Below, piece after piece: positions 1 to 7,187 of a stretch of DNA of 64,000 nucleotides. Both the position numbers and the translations under genes were made by a program. The notes beneath the pieces are model-generated. The model did no database searches, had not been told where the DNA came from, and saw only the letters and a list, made by a program, of their open reading frames with translations. The stretch comes from Agromyces italicus DSM 16388. GTDB taxonomy: Bacteria > Actinomycetota > Actinomycetes > Actinomycetales > Microbacteriaceae. Location: contig NZ_ATXF01000005.1 in assembly GCF_000421545.1 (NCBI RefSeq), positions 1 through 64,000 of the forward strand, given 5' to 3'. Numbering within the stretch: the stretch's first letter is position 1; each line of letters opens with the position of its first letter.

Positions 1-69
1 CTCACCCTTGCCGACGTCCAAGCCGACGAAGATCTCCACGCTCTCGTAGCCAGCGACACTCAGGTTCAC
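1..69 (-). CDS. IS110-family transposase, N-terminal fragment (runs off left edge)
   Basis: The minus strand reads an open frame of 23 codons from a GTG at 69 to the window edge. It contains the stretch EIFVGLDVGKGE, the characteristic N-terminus of IS110-family transposases, where the first Asp of the RuvC-like DEDD catalytic domain lies. A strong ribosome binding site (ggagga) sits just upstream of the GTG, which decides the start. The catalytic domain remainder and the C-terminal Ser domain lie outside the window. The family assignment rests on this short motif plus the start signal, so it is good but not certain. Confidence 0.75.
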   Translation of the reverse strand, partial: MNLSVAGYESVEIFVGLDVGKGE

Positions 70-235
70 GCGTTCCTCCGATCGTCAGGTCATTGACGGC
101 CTGCTATCGGCAGTGAGTGTCGGCATCCACGTTACGAATGACCTCGGATCTGTCTCCGGGCCCAGCCCCTATCAGCGATCACGCACTGCCAGACCAGGCC
201 CGGTGACAACACCCCCCAGATCATGACTTCGACAG
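70..235. mobile_element. Non-coding end of the IS110-type insertion sequence
   Basis: The sequence between the transposase start and about 235 carries no gene. It holds several short inverted repeats, for example ccccccagat and gacaggggg around 210-238, and gggcccggc-type palindromes. In the IS110 group the long non-coding end lies upstream of the transposase and specifies a structured bridge RNA; this region has the right position and size for that. The outer boundary of the element is not visible to me and 235 is a guess. Confidence 0.4.
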
Positions 236-312
236 GGGGCAGTAATCATGCCGGGCCCGGCAGGCCGTCGCCCCTCAGCTTGCCGCCGAGAAGGCTCACG
301 AAGAAGGTAACG

Positions 313-354
313 GGGGCTCGGGGGCTCCGGGGGGGCTCGGGGGCTCGGGGCTCA
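313..354. repeat. G-rich tandem repeat (gggggctc units)
   Basis: Four to five imperfect copies of gggggctc follow one another and run into the panC stop codon. On the plus strand there are at least four G runs of four or more, compatible with a G-quadruplex; on the panC mRNA the tract is C-rich. It sits at the 3' end of the panC transcript beside the insertion sequence end. No function can be read from sequence alone. Confidence 0.6.
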
Positions 355-1227
355 GCCGAGCTGGATCGTGCGATTGTCGATGAGCCGGGTCACGCCGACG
401 CGCGCGGCGACGATCGCGAGCGCGGGCCCTGTGGCGTCGCCCGCGACCGGGAGCAGGGTCTCGGGATCGACGATCACGAAGTAGTCGAGTTCGGCGCCGT
501 CGTGGTCGCCGAACGCCGCCGCCGCTTCGGCGAGCGCCTCTGCGGGCCCCTCGCCGGCGGAATCGGCCGCGGCGCCGAGTGCCTCGGAGAGCACCAGGGC
601 GGTCTCACGTGCGGCCTCGTCGAGGAACCGATTTCGGCTCGACAGCGCGAGCCCGTCGTGCTCGCGCACCGTCGGCACCACGTCGATCGCGATCGGAACG
701 TCGAGGTCGCGCACCATCCGGCGGACGAGGAACACCTGCTGCGCGTCCTTCTGGCCGAAGACCGCGAACTCGGGGGCGACGATGTTGAAGAGCTTCGCCA
801 CGACCGTGAGCATGCCGTCGAAGTGGCCCGGTCGCGATGCCCCCTCGTAGAGCCCGCCGACGGAGCCCGCGACGACGCTGGTCGAGCTGCGGCCGTCGGG
901 GTACATCTCGGTGGCCGACGGCGCGAACACCAGCTCGACTCCGAGCGCGGCGAGCGCGGCGACGTCGGCGTCGAGCGTGCGCGGGTAGCGGTCGAGGTCT
1001 TCGGCGGGCCCGAACTGGAGCGGGTTCACGAAGATCGACACGACGACGAGGTCGGCGAGATCGCGCGCCCGGCGCACGAGCGCGAGATGCCCGTCGTGCA
1101 GCGCGCCCATGGTCGGCACGAGGGCGACGGATGCCCCGCCCGCACGCCGCTCGGCGAGGAGCCCCCGGAGTTCGGAGATGGTCGACACCACGCGGGTGGC
1201 CGCCGTCGCGTTGTTCGTTCCGCTCAC
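352..1227 (-). CDS. panC: Pantothenate synthetase (pantoate--beta-alanine ligase)
   Basis: The enzyme condenses pantoate with beta-alanine using ATP, the last step of pantothenate (vitamin B5/CoA precursor) synthesis in the cytoplasm. The 291-residue product has the nucleotidyl-transferase HIGH-type motif (TMGALHDGHLALV), the pantoate-binding GQKDAQQVFLVRRM block and the KMSKS-like LSSRNRFL loop. The GTG start is chosen because it overlaps the upstream gene's stop by 4 nt (GTGA), the usual coupling in this block, and because homology begins just after it. It is the last gene of the long minus-strand block and is followed by a G-rich tract and the insertion sequence. Confidence 0.95.
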   Translation of the reverse strand: MSGTNNATAATRVVSTISELRGLLAERRAGGASVALVPTMGALHDGHLALVRRARDLADLVVVSIFVNPLQFGPAEDLDRYPRTLDADVAALAALGVELVFAPSATEMYPDGRSSTSVVAGSVGGLYEGASRPGHFDGMLTVVAKLFNIVAPEFAVFGQKDAQQVFLVRRMVRDLDVPIAIDVVPTVREHDGLALSSRNRFLDEAARETALVLSEALGAAADSAGEGPAEALAEAAAAFGDHDGAELDYFVIVDPETLLPVAGDATGPALAIVAARVGVTRLIDNRTIQLG

Positions 1228-1982
1228 GCGTCGCCTCCCAGCGGCCGGTCGAATCCGGCCTCGTCGATCGTACCGGCGCCGTCGGGCCACGGCCCGCTGT
1301 CGTGACGGGCGAGCGCGTTCTCGACGGCGCTGCGCGCGAGCGCACCGAGCACGGCACCCGGGCGCGGCACGCCGATGCCGGTGAGCAGTGCGCTCGCCTG
1401 GTCGACGATCGCGCTCGAGAACGAGACGACGGTGTCGACGGCCTCGCCGTAGGCGGCCCGGTCGGCCTCAGCGACCACGAACGGCTCGCCGCCCATCTCG
1501 ACGACGAGCGCCTGCCCGATCGGGAGGACGGGCGCCGGCGCGGTGACCGCGAACCAGGTGCCGGGCAGCCGCGCGAGGTCGAGGCTCGTGCCGGTGAAGG
1601 TCATCGCCGGGTGCACCGCGAGCGGGATCGCGCCCGAGCGGCGGGCGGGGTCGAGCACGCCGGTCCCGAACCGCGCCGAAGTGTGCAGCACGAGCTGGCC
1701 CGGTTGCCAGACGCCGGCATCGGCGAGCCCGGAGACGAGCGCCTCGAGTTCGTCGTCGGGCACCGCCAGCAGAACGAGTTCGCTGCGTTCGACGATCTCG
1801 GGCACCGCGAGCACCGGCACCCCGGGCAGCATGACCGAGGCGCGCTCGCGGCTCGACTCCGAGACGGCGGCGACGCCGGTGAGTGCGTGACCCGCACCGC
1901 CGAGGGCTGCGGCGAGCACCGCGCCGACCCGGCCCGCGCCGATCGTGCCGACACCGAGTCGGCCCGCACGCTCAGCCGACAT
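1224..1982 (-). CDS. Rossmann-fold/DUF2520 oxidoreductase-like protein
   Basis: The 252-residue product begins with a dinucleotide-binding Rossmann motif (VGTIGAGRVGAVLAAAL, residues about 9-25). A second part resembles the 6-phosphogluconate-dehydrogenase-like helical DUF2520 domain. The family resembles ketopantoate reductases and usually stands next to panC in actinobacteria, so a role in pantothenate supply is an attractive inference but not proven. The ATG start overlaps the end of the preceding PH-domain gene by 11 nt, and its stop overlaps panC by 4 nt, indicating translational coupling. Confidence 0.8.
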   Translation of the reverse strand: MSAERAGRLGVGTIGAGRVGAVLAAALGGAGHALTGVAAVSESSRERASVMLPGVPVLAVPEIVERSELVLLAVPDDELEALVSGLADAGVWQPGQLVLHTSARFGTGVLDPARRSGAIPLAVHPAMTFTGTSLDLARLPGTWFAVTAPAPVLPIGQALVVEMGGEPFVVAEADRAAYGEAVDTVVSFSSAIVDQASALLTGIGVPRPGAVLGALARSAVENALARHDSGPWPDGAGTIDEAGFDRPLGGDA

Positions 1983-3768
1983 GGTCGGCACCGGTCTGGT
2001 CGGCCGCCACCGTCGGGCGCGGCGTTTCGGGCGTCGAGGATGCCACGGGGGGCTCGTGTCCGGTCGCGCCCCAGTGGTGGGTGGTGTCGCTCGCGGCACG
2101 GTCGACGGCCTCCTCGGCGAGACGCTCGAACAGCCGCTCCGCCTCGCCGCGGTCGACGATCGGCAGCACCGCACTCACCGGGCCGGCCACGGTGTGCAGG
2201 CGGACTCCGGCGAGCCGCAGCCATCGGTCGATCGGGCCGACGGAGAGCGCGACCGACTGCATCCGCGCGAGCGGGACGAGGGTCAGGCTGCGCACGAGCG
2301 CGCCCCGTCGGATGAGGGCGACCCCGGACGCCGCGGCCCAGCCGATGCGATGCCACGAGAACGGGCGCAGCCAGGCGCCGCGGCGCGGCGCGGCGGCGTA
2401 GCCGCCGTCGGCGCCCTTGCCCATGAGCCCGGCGTCGACGAACGGTTCGACGTCGGCCGTGGCATCGGGCAGCAGCAGGGCGAGCACCCGGTGCACGTCG
2501 GCGGGCGTGCCGACCGGCAGCACGAGCGTGCGCTGCGCCATCTCGTTCGCGTTCGAGATCGAGGTGCCGGCGACGTTGATGCGGATCGACCACCAGCCGA
2601 ACGGCCGCCAGAAGACCCACTGGGTCACGTCGACCGCGTGGATGCGGCCGGGCGGGATGGTCTGGTTCGCCGTCGAGAGCAGCCCGTGGCCGATGCGCAC
2701 CCCGTCGGGGGTGCCGGCGATCGAGTACCGCAGCGACTTCGTGATGCGCGACCACGTGTAGCTCACGACACCGATGGCCGCGGGCACGAAACTGAACAGC
2801 AGCCACGTCTGGCGGGTCGCGACGCCTACGACGATGATGCCGACGAGCGCGAGCATCCAGATCATCGAGGCGCCGAGCAGCGTCGAACCGATGACCCGCC
2901 CGAGCGGGAGGCGCACGACCGACTCGGGTGCCGCGAGCTCGGGGTCGAGTTCGGGCGCGAGGAACTCGTCGACGCGCTGCCCGACGAGTGCGCCGGCGCG
3001 CGAGGCGACCGGGGTGCGGGCGGGCTGGCCCGGTGCGACCGGCTCGCTGGGCGCGCCCGGCACGGCCTGCACGGTCGGCTCAGTCGCGAGCGCTGCCGCG
3101 GACGCCGGCCCCGTGGCATCCGCACCGTCGGCGACGGGGCCGGCGGCCGCCGCGGCGGCCGCCGCCTTCTCGGCGCGAACCCCCGAGGCGAGCCGCAGCA
3201 CGTCGGCGCGCAGCAGGTCGGCGAGCGCCGACCCGAGGTACGCCAACTGCACGTTCGCCGACTGCCCGGCCACCGAGACCTCGAGCTTCGCGGTGCCGAA
3301 GAGGCGGGCGAACAGCGGCCGGGTGACGTTGATGCCCTGGATGCGGTCGAGGCGGGCGCTGCGGTGCGATCGGAAGAGGATGCCGCTGCGCACCTCGACC
3401 GCTTCGGGCGTCACCCGGAAGGTGTGCATGCGCCAGGACAGCCAGAACGCCGCGATGACCACGACGAGCACCACCACGACGCCGAGCAGCGCCCATCCCA
3501 CGAGGCCGTGCGTGACGATGCCGCCGATGGGGTCGTTCGCCCAGTCGTCCTGCCAGCCCTCGTACCGGCCGCCGAGGTCGTCGCGGGTCTCGGGCGCGAA
3601 CACGACGAGGAAGAAGTCGACGACCCGCTCGCGCAGGTTGGCGATCACGAAGCCGAGCACCGCGATGAACACGAGCCCGCCGCGAAGCAACGGGCTCGCC
3701 GGGTGCAGGCGGTGCCATTCGCCGTCGGCGAGCGACACGACCGGTGCCGGACGCGCCGGAGCGCTCAC
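1972..3768 (-). CDS. Large bacterial-PH-domain membrane protein (YdbT-like)
   Basis: This 598-residue integral membrane protein has hydrophobic segments near residues 20-40, 80-100 and 310-350, and three bacterial PH (bPH2) blocks, the first recognisable by FRVTPEAVEVRSGIL. An Ala/Pro-rich linker at about residues 190-290 contains an alanine run. The layout is that of the YdbT family, which normally pairs with a small YdbS-like PH protein, here the gene immediately upstream. The GTG start overlaps that gene by 4 nt (GTGA). Its biochemical role is unknown; a membrane-associated scaffold is a family-based guess. Confidence 0.8.
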   Translation of the reverse strand: MSAPARPAPVVSLADGEWHRLHPASPLLRGGLVFIAVLGFVIANLRERVVDFFLVVFAPETRDDLGGRYEGWQDDWANDPIGGIVTHGLVGWALLGVVVVLVVVIAAFWLSWRMHTFRVTPEAVEVRSGILFRSHRSARLDRIQGINVTRPLFARLFGTAKLEVSVAGQSANVQLAYLGSALADLLRADVLRLASGVRAEKAAAAAAAAGPVADGADATGPASAAALATEPTVQAVPGAPSEPVAPGQPARTPVASRAGALVGQRVDEFLAPELDPELAAPESVVRLPLGRVIGSTLLGASMIWMLALVGIIVVGVATRQTWLLFSFVPAAIGVVSYTWSRITKSLRYSIAGTPDGVRIGHGLLSTANQTIPPGRIHAVDVTQWVFWRPFGWWSIRINVAGTSISNANEMAQRTLVLPVGTPADVHRVLALLLPDATADVEPFVDAGLMGKGADGGYAAAPRRGAWLRPFSWHRIGWAAASGVALIRRGALVRSLTLVPLARMQSVALSVGPIDRWLRLAGVRLHTVAGPVSAVLPIVDRGEAERLFERLAEEAVDRAASDTTHHWGATGHEPPVASSTPETPRPTVAADQTGADHVG

Positions 3769-4343
3769 AGCCCCGCCCGACGGGTCTCGGCGAGGGCGAC
3801 GAGCTCGTCGCGGAGCCGGTCGGCCTCCTCCATCGGCAGGCCGGGCACGGTGACCGCGGTCGCGGCCGCCGCCGTGACGAACTTCAGGTCGGCGAGGCCG
3901 AGTGCACGCGCGACCGGGCCGCGGGTGATGTCGACGAGCTGCATGCGGCCGTACGGCACCGCCACCTGCCGCTGGAACATGATGCCCCGCCGGAACACGA
4001 GGTCGTCGGCGCGCAAGCGGTACTGGATGGAGCGCACTCGACGTGGCTCGAACGCGATGCCGATGATCGAGACGACGCCGATCACGGCGGCCGCCCAGAG
4101 CGCCCACTGCTGCTGCCAGAGGAAGTGCACGACGAGCGCGGCACCGACGAAGACCACCATGCCGATGAGCGAGCCGATCACCTCGACCATGACGTACTTC
4201 GGCGAAACTCGTCGCCATTCGTCGGAGGGGCCCGCCTCGGCCGGGCCGGCGAAGCCGGAGTCGACGTCTCCGCCGAACTGCCCGCCCCCGGGCTCGGGGG
4301 CGACCCGGTCGTGCTCGGTCGCGGCACCGTCGTGCTCAGGCAT
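3765..4343 (-). CDS. Small PH-domain membrane protein (YdbS-like)
   Basis: The 192-residue protein has a Pro/Gly-rich acidic N-terminal tail of about 45 residues, two adjacent transmembrane helices (about 52-95) and one bPH2 domain with the typical pattern RADDLVFRRGIMFQRQVAVPYGRMQLVDI. It overlaps DUF3180 upstream by 8 nt and the large PH protein downstream by 4 nt, so the two PH proteins are probably made in stoichiometric coupling. The molecular function is not established for the family. Confidence 0.85.
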   Translation of the reverse strand: MPEHDGAATEHDRVAPEPGGGQFGGDVDSGFAGPAEAGPSDEWRRVSPKYVMVEVIGSLIGMVVFVGAALVVHFLWQQQWALWAAAVIGVVSIIGIAFEPRRVRSIQYRLRADDLVFRRGIMFQRQVAVPYGRMQLVDITRGPVARALGLADLKFVTAAAATAVTVPGLPMEEADRLRDELVALAETRRAGL

Positions 4344-4809
4344 GCGCGTGTTCTTCCTTTTCGCTCTCGGTGTCGTCGGGGGGCAGCGTGCAGAACCACT
4401 CGGCGACGAGTCCGCCGGCCAGCAGCAGCGCGGCGCCGATCGCGGTCGCGAACGCGAGCCACACCGTTCCGGCGGGCGGCACCACGCTGCGGCTCAGGAG
4501 GAACAGCCCGATGCCGAGCCCCACGCCGAGCACGAGCGCCCCGCTCAGGCTGCAGGCCTTCGCGAGCACGGCGACGCGCATCGCACGGAACGGGTCGAGG
4601 TGCTTCGTCGCGGCGCCCTTCACCGCACGGCGGATCGGCCACGCCAGCACGATGACGATCACCCCGACGCCGACGAGGGTGATCGGGAGCGACAGCGGCG
4701 GCACCAGCGCCTTCGCGCCCGTGTTCACGATCGCGAGGTCGCCGAGGTAGCCGACGACGAGGCCGCCGAGCACGAAGGCGAGCAGCGTCGAGTAGTGCGT
4801 GCGCTTCAT
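4336..4809 (-). CDS. DUF3180 membrane protein
   Basis: The 157-residue protein has four predicted membrane helices and the conserved start KRTHYSTLLAF plus the central HLDPFRAMRVAVLAKA block typical of DUF3180. The family almost always follows folK in actinobacteria, as here, where the genes overlap by 4 nt. Function is unknown. Its C-terminus is acidic and histidine-containing (EKEEHAHA). Confidence 0.85.
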   Translation of the reverse strand: MKRTHYSTLLAFVLGGLVVGYLGDLAIVNTGAKALVPPLSLPITLVGVGVIVIVLAWPIRRAVKGAATKHLDPFRAMRVAVLAKACSLSGALVLGVGLGIGLFLLSRSVVPPAGTVWLAFATAIGAALLLAGGLVAEWFCTLPPDDTESEKEEHAHA

Positions 4810-5291
4810 CGCCTGACCACCTCATCGGATGCCTCGGCGCGGAGCGCCGCCACGGGGCCCCGCCCGGGCAGCACCGCGTCGGGGTCGACGTCGAGCCAGG
4901 GCGCGAGCACGAAGGCGCGCTGCCAGGCCCGCGGGTGCGGCAGTTCGAGTCGGGCGTCGGCGAGCTCCAGCCCGTCGATGTCGATGAGGTCGAGGTCGAG
5001 CGTGCGATCGCCCCAGCGCTCGGCGCGCACCCGACCCTGCGCCGTCTCGATGCCTTGCAGCACGTCGAGCAGTGCGTGCGGCTCGAGCACGGTCTCGACG
5101 AGGAAGACCCCGTTGAGGTAGCCGGGGGCGTCGTGATCGACGCCCGTCGTCTTCAGCGCCGGAGTCTCGTAGAGCGGCGAGACGGCGAGGAGCTCGACGC
5201 CGTCGGCGTCGGCCAGGGCTCGTGCGGCGTCGGCGAGCGTCTGTTCGCGATCGCCGAGGTTCGCCCCGAAAGCGATGACGGCCCGGCTCAT
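4806..5291 (-). CDS. folK: 6-hydroxymethyl-7,8-dihydropterin pyrophosphokinase
   Basis: HPPK transfers pyrophosphate from ATP to 6-hydroxymethyl-dihydropterin, preparing it for dihydropteroate synthase. The 161-residue protein has the family start IAFGANLGDR and the signature ERWGDRTLDLDLIDIDG containing the two metal-binding Asp residues. Length is normal for the family. It overlaps folB by 4 nt and DUF3180 by 4 nt, in the order folE-folP-folB-folK of a folate operon. Confidence 0.95.
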   Translation of the reverse strand: MSRAVIAFGANLGDREQTLADAARALADADGVELLAVSPLYETPALKTTGVDHDAPGYLNGVFLVETVLEPHALLDVLQGIETAQGRVRAERWGDRTLDLDLIDIDGLELADARLELPHPRAWQRAFVLAPWLDVDPDAVLPGRGPVAALRAEASDEVVRR

Positions 5292-5683
5292 GCCCGGCGC
5301 CTCACGATCGTGACCGCGACATCCGCGAAGGGCACCGTGATGGGCGCCTGCGGCTTGTGCACCGTGACCTCGACCTCGTCGGCCGCCTCGAACGAGAGCG
5401 CGACGGCGGCGACCCGCTCGGCGACGGTCTCGATGAGGTCGACCGGGTCGCGCTCGACGGCGGCGACCACCTGCTCGGCGAGCTCGCCGTAGTGCACGGT
5501 GCGGGCGAGGTCGTCGCCCGAGGCTGCGACAGCGAGATCGACCGCGACGACGACGTCGATCACGAACTCCTGGCCCTCTGCGCGTTCGAAGTCGAACACC
5601 CCGTGGTGCGCGCGCACGCGCAGCCCGGTGAGGGTGATGCGGTCGCCCCGCCGAAGTCCGCGCTGTTCAGCCACGTCGTCCAC
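5288..5683 (-). CDS. folB: Dihydroneopterin aldolase
   Basis: FolB cleaves dihydroneopterin to 6-hydroxymethyl-dihydropterin and glycolaldehyde. The domain starts at ITLTGLRVRAHHGVFDFERAEGQEFVIDV, containing the conserved HHG-V-E pattern, and ends with the conserved VTVHKPQAPI. I use the GTG at 5683, which overlaps the end of folP by 17 nt; a second GTG three codons later is equally possible and neither has a clear ribosome binding site. The remaining length of about 130 residues fits the family. Confidence 0.9.
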   Translation of the reverse strand: MDDVAEQRGLRRGDRITLTGLRVRAHHGVFDFERAEGQEFVIDVVVAVDLAVAASGDDLARTVHYGELAEQVVAAVERDPVDLIETVAERVAAVALSFEAADEVEVTVHKPQAPITVPFADVAVTIVRRRA

Positions 5684-6575
5684 TCTGCCACGCCCCGAGC
5701 ACGTCGAGGGCGCGCCGGGTGCCGACCACGTCGTGCACGCGCACGCCCCACGCACCGGCCTGTGCCGAGAGCACGCTCACCACGGCGGTCGGCAGGTCGC
5801 GTTCGGCGACGGATGCCCCGTCGGGAAGCAGCGCCCCGAGGAATCGCTTGCGCGAGGCACCGACGAGGATCGGCAGCCCGAGCTCCGCAAGCACCTCGAG
5901 CCGGCCGAGCAGCTGCCAGTTCTGCTCGCCGCGTTTGGCGAACCCGAGACCGGGATCGAGGATGAGCCGGTCGGCGGTGATGCCCGCGCCGAGCAGCGCC
6001 TCGACCCGCGCGGCGAGCTCGTCGCGCACCTCGGCCGCGACGTCGCCGTACTCGGCGAGCTGGTCCATGCGGTCGGAGTGCCCACGCCAGTGCATTGCGA
6101 CGTAGTGCGCACCGGTCTCGGCCGCGACGCGGGCCATCTCGGCGTCGGCGAGCCCTGCCGAGACGTCGTTGATGATCTCGGCGCCCGCCTCGACCGCGGC
6201 GCGCGCGGTCGCCGCGCGCATCGTGTCGACGCTGACCCGGATACCACGGCCGACGAGTTCTCGGATGACCGGCACCACGCGGCGCAGCTCCTCCCCGGGT
6301 TCGACACGCGCGGCGCCCGGACGTGTCGACTCGCCGCCGACGTCGACGAGGTCGGCTCCCTGGGCGACGAGCTCGACCCCGTGGTCGATCGCGGCCTCGG
6401 CGTCGAACCATCGGCCGCCGTCGCTGAACGAGTCGGGGGTGACGTTGACGACGCCCATGACCAAAGTGGGGTGAGGAGCGAGCGCAGCGAGCGTCTCGAA
6501 CCCCCGCTGCCCGGGCGCCGAGGTTTCGAGATGGCCGCTGGCGGCCTCCTCGACCCGCGACTGCTCGTCAGGCAT
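5667..6575 (-). CDS. folP: Dihydropteroate synthase
   Basis: FolP joins p-aminobenzoate to hydroxymethyl-dihydropterin pyrophosphate and is the sulfonamide target. The 302-residue TIM-barrel protein shows MGVVNVTPDSFSDGG, GGESTRPGA, DPGLGFAK and GASRKRFLG, the pterin and pABA/phosphate loops. The ATG at 6575 overlaps folE by 8 nt. The first about 37 residues before the barrel are not conserved; part of them (RGFETLAALAPHP) is encoded by a dispersed palindromic repeat (see 6468-6505). Confidence 0.95.
   Translation of the reverse strand: MPDEQSRVEEAASGHLETSAPGQRGFETLAALAPHPTLVMGVVNVTPDSFSDGGRWFDAEAAIDHGVELVAQGADLVDVGGESTRPGAARVEPGEELRRVVPVIRELVGRGIRVSVDTMRAATARAAVEAGAEIINDVSAGLADAEMARVAAETGAHYVAMHWRGHSDRMDQLAEYGDVAAEVRDELAARVEALLGAGITADRLILDPGLGFAKRGEQNWQLLGRLEVLAELGLPILVGASRKRFLGALLPDGASVAERDLPTAVVSVLSAQAGAWGVRVHDVVGTRRALDVLGAWQSGRRG
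6468..6505. repeat. Dispersed palindrome-like repeat inside folP
   Basis: The stretch reads gtgaggagcgagcgcagc followed by gagcgtctcgaaccccc. It is nearly the same as the repeats between hpt and tilS (10003-10103). It lies in frame within the folP 5' region and encodes part of the variable N-terminus, so the repeat is tolerated in a coding sequence. The core agcgagcgcagcgagcg can fold on itself. Confidence 0.8.
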
Positions 6576-7164
6576 TCGTCTGGGCCCCGATGAGGGCGAT
6601 GATCTCGGCGCGGCCGGCCGGCTCGGCGAGCGCACCCCGGCTCGCGATGGTCACGGTCGAGCTGCGCTCCTGCCGGGAGCCGCGGGTCGTGACGCAGCGG
6701 TGCTGCGCGTCGAGCACGACGAGCACGCCCTTCGGTTCGAGGCCGGTCACGAGCGCGTCGGCGATCTCCTCGGCGAGCCGCTCCTGCAACTGGGGCCGAC
6801 GGGCCAGCGTGTCGACGACGGCGGGGATGCGGCCGAGGCCGACGACCCGGTCGCCGGGCAGGTAGGCCACGTGGGCGGTGCCCACGAAGGGCAGCAGGTG
6901 GTGTTCGCACACCGAGCGGAACGCGAGGTCGCGCAGGATCACCGCGTCGGACGTCGCCGGCACCCCGGCTTCGGTCGAGCCGAGCGGCACGGTGTCGGCG
7001 AGGTGGGTCAGCGGGTCGACGTCGAGCCCGCCGAAGAAGTCGGCGTAGGCCTCGGCGACCCGCTGCGGGGTGCGCTCGAGCCCGGGACGCGCGGGATCCT
7101 CCCCGATCGCGAGGAGGATCTCGAGCACCGCCCGCTCGATGCGTTCGGCATCCACTCCGGCCAT
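6568..7164 (-). CDS. folE: GTP cyclohydrolase I
   Basis: FolE converts GTP to dihydroneopterin triphosphate, the first step of tetrahydrofolate synthesis. The 198-residue protein has the zinc ligands C86 and H89 in SVCEHHLLPF and C157 in QHRCVTTRG, and the substrate-binding block GRIPAVVDTLARRPQLQERL. It starts 23 nt after the ftsH stop and overlaps folP by 8 nt. Confidence 0.97.
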   Translation of the reverse strand: MAGVDAERIERAVLEILLAIGEDPARPGLERTPQRVAEAYADFFGGLDVDPLTHLADTVPLGSTEAGVPATSDAVILRDLAFRSVCEHHLLPFVGTAHVAYLPGDRVVGLGRIPAVVDTLARRPQLQERLAEEIADALVTGLEPKGVLVVLDAQHRCVTTRGSRQERSSTVTIASRGALAEPAGRAEIIALIGAQTNA

Positions 7165-7187
7165 GTCAGCCCTTCAGGCGGCGACGG

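Noticed and set aside
1945-5121. A long plus-strand open frame across the PH/folK region (over 1000 codons).
   Set aside because: It is antisense to well-recognised minus-strand genes and its composition (Arg/Ala/Gly rich) is that of the opposite-strand reading in GC-rich DNA.
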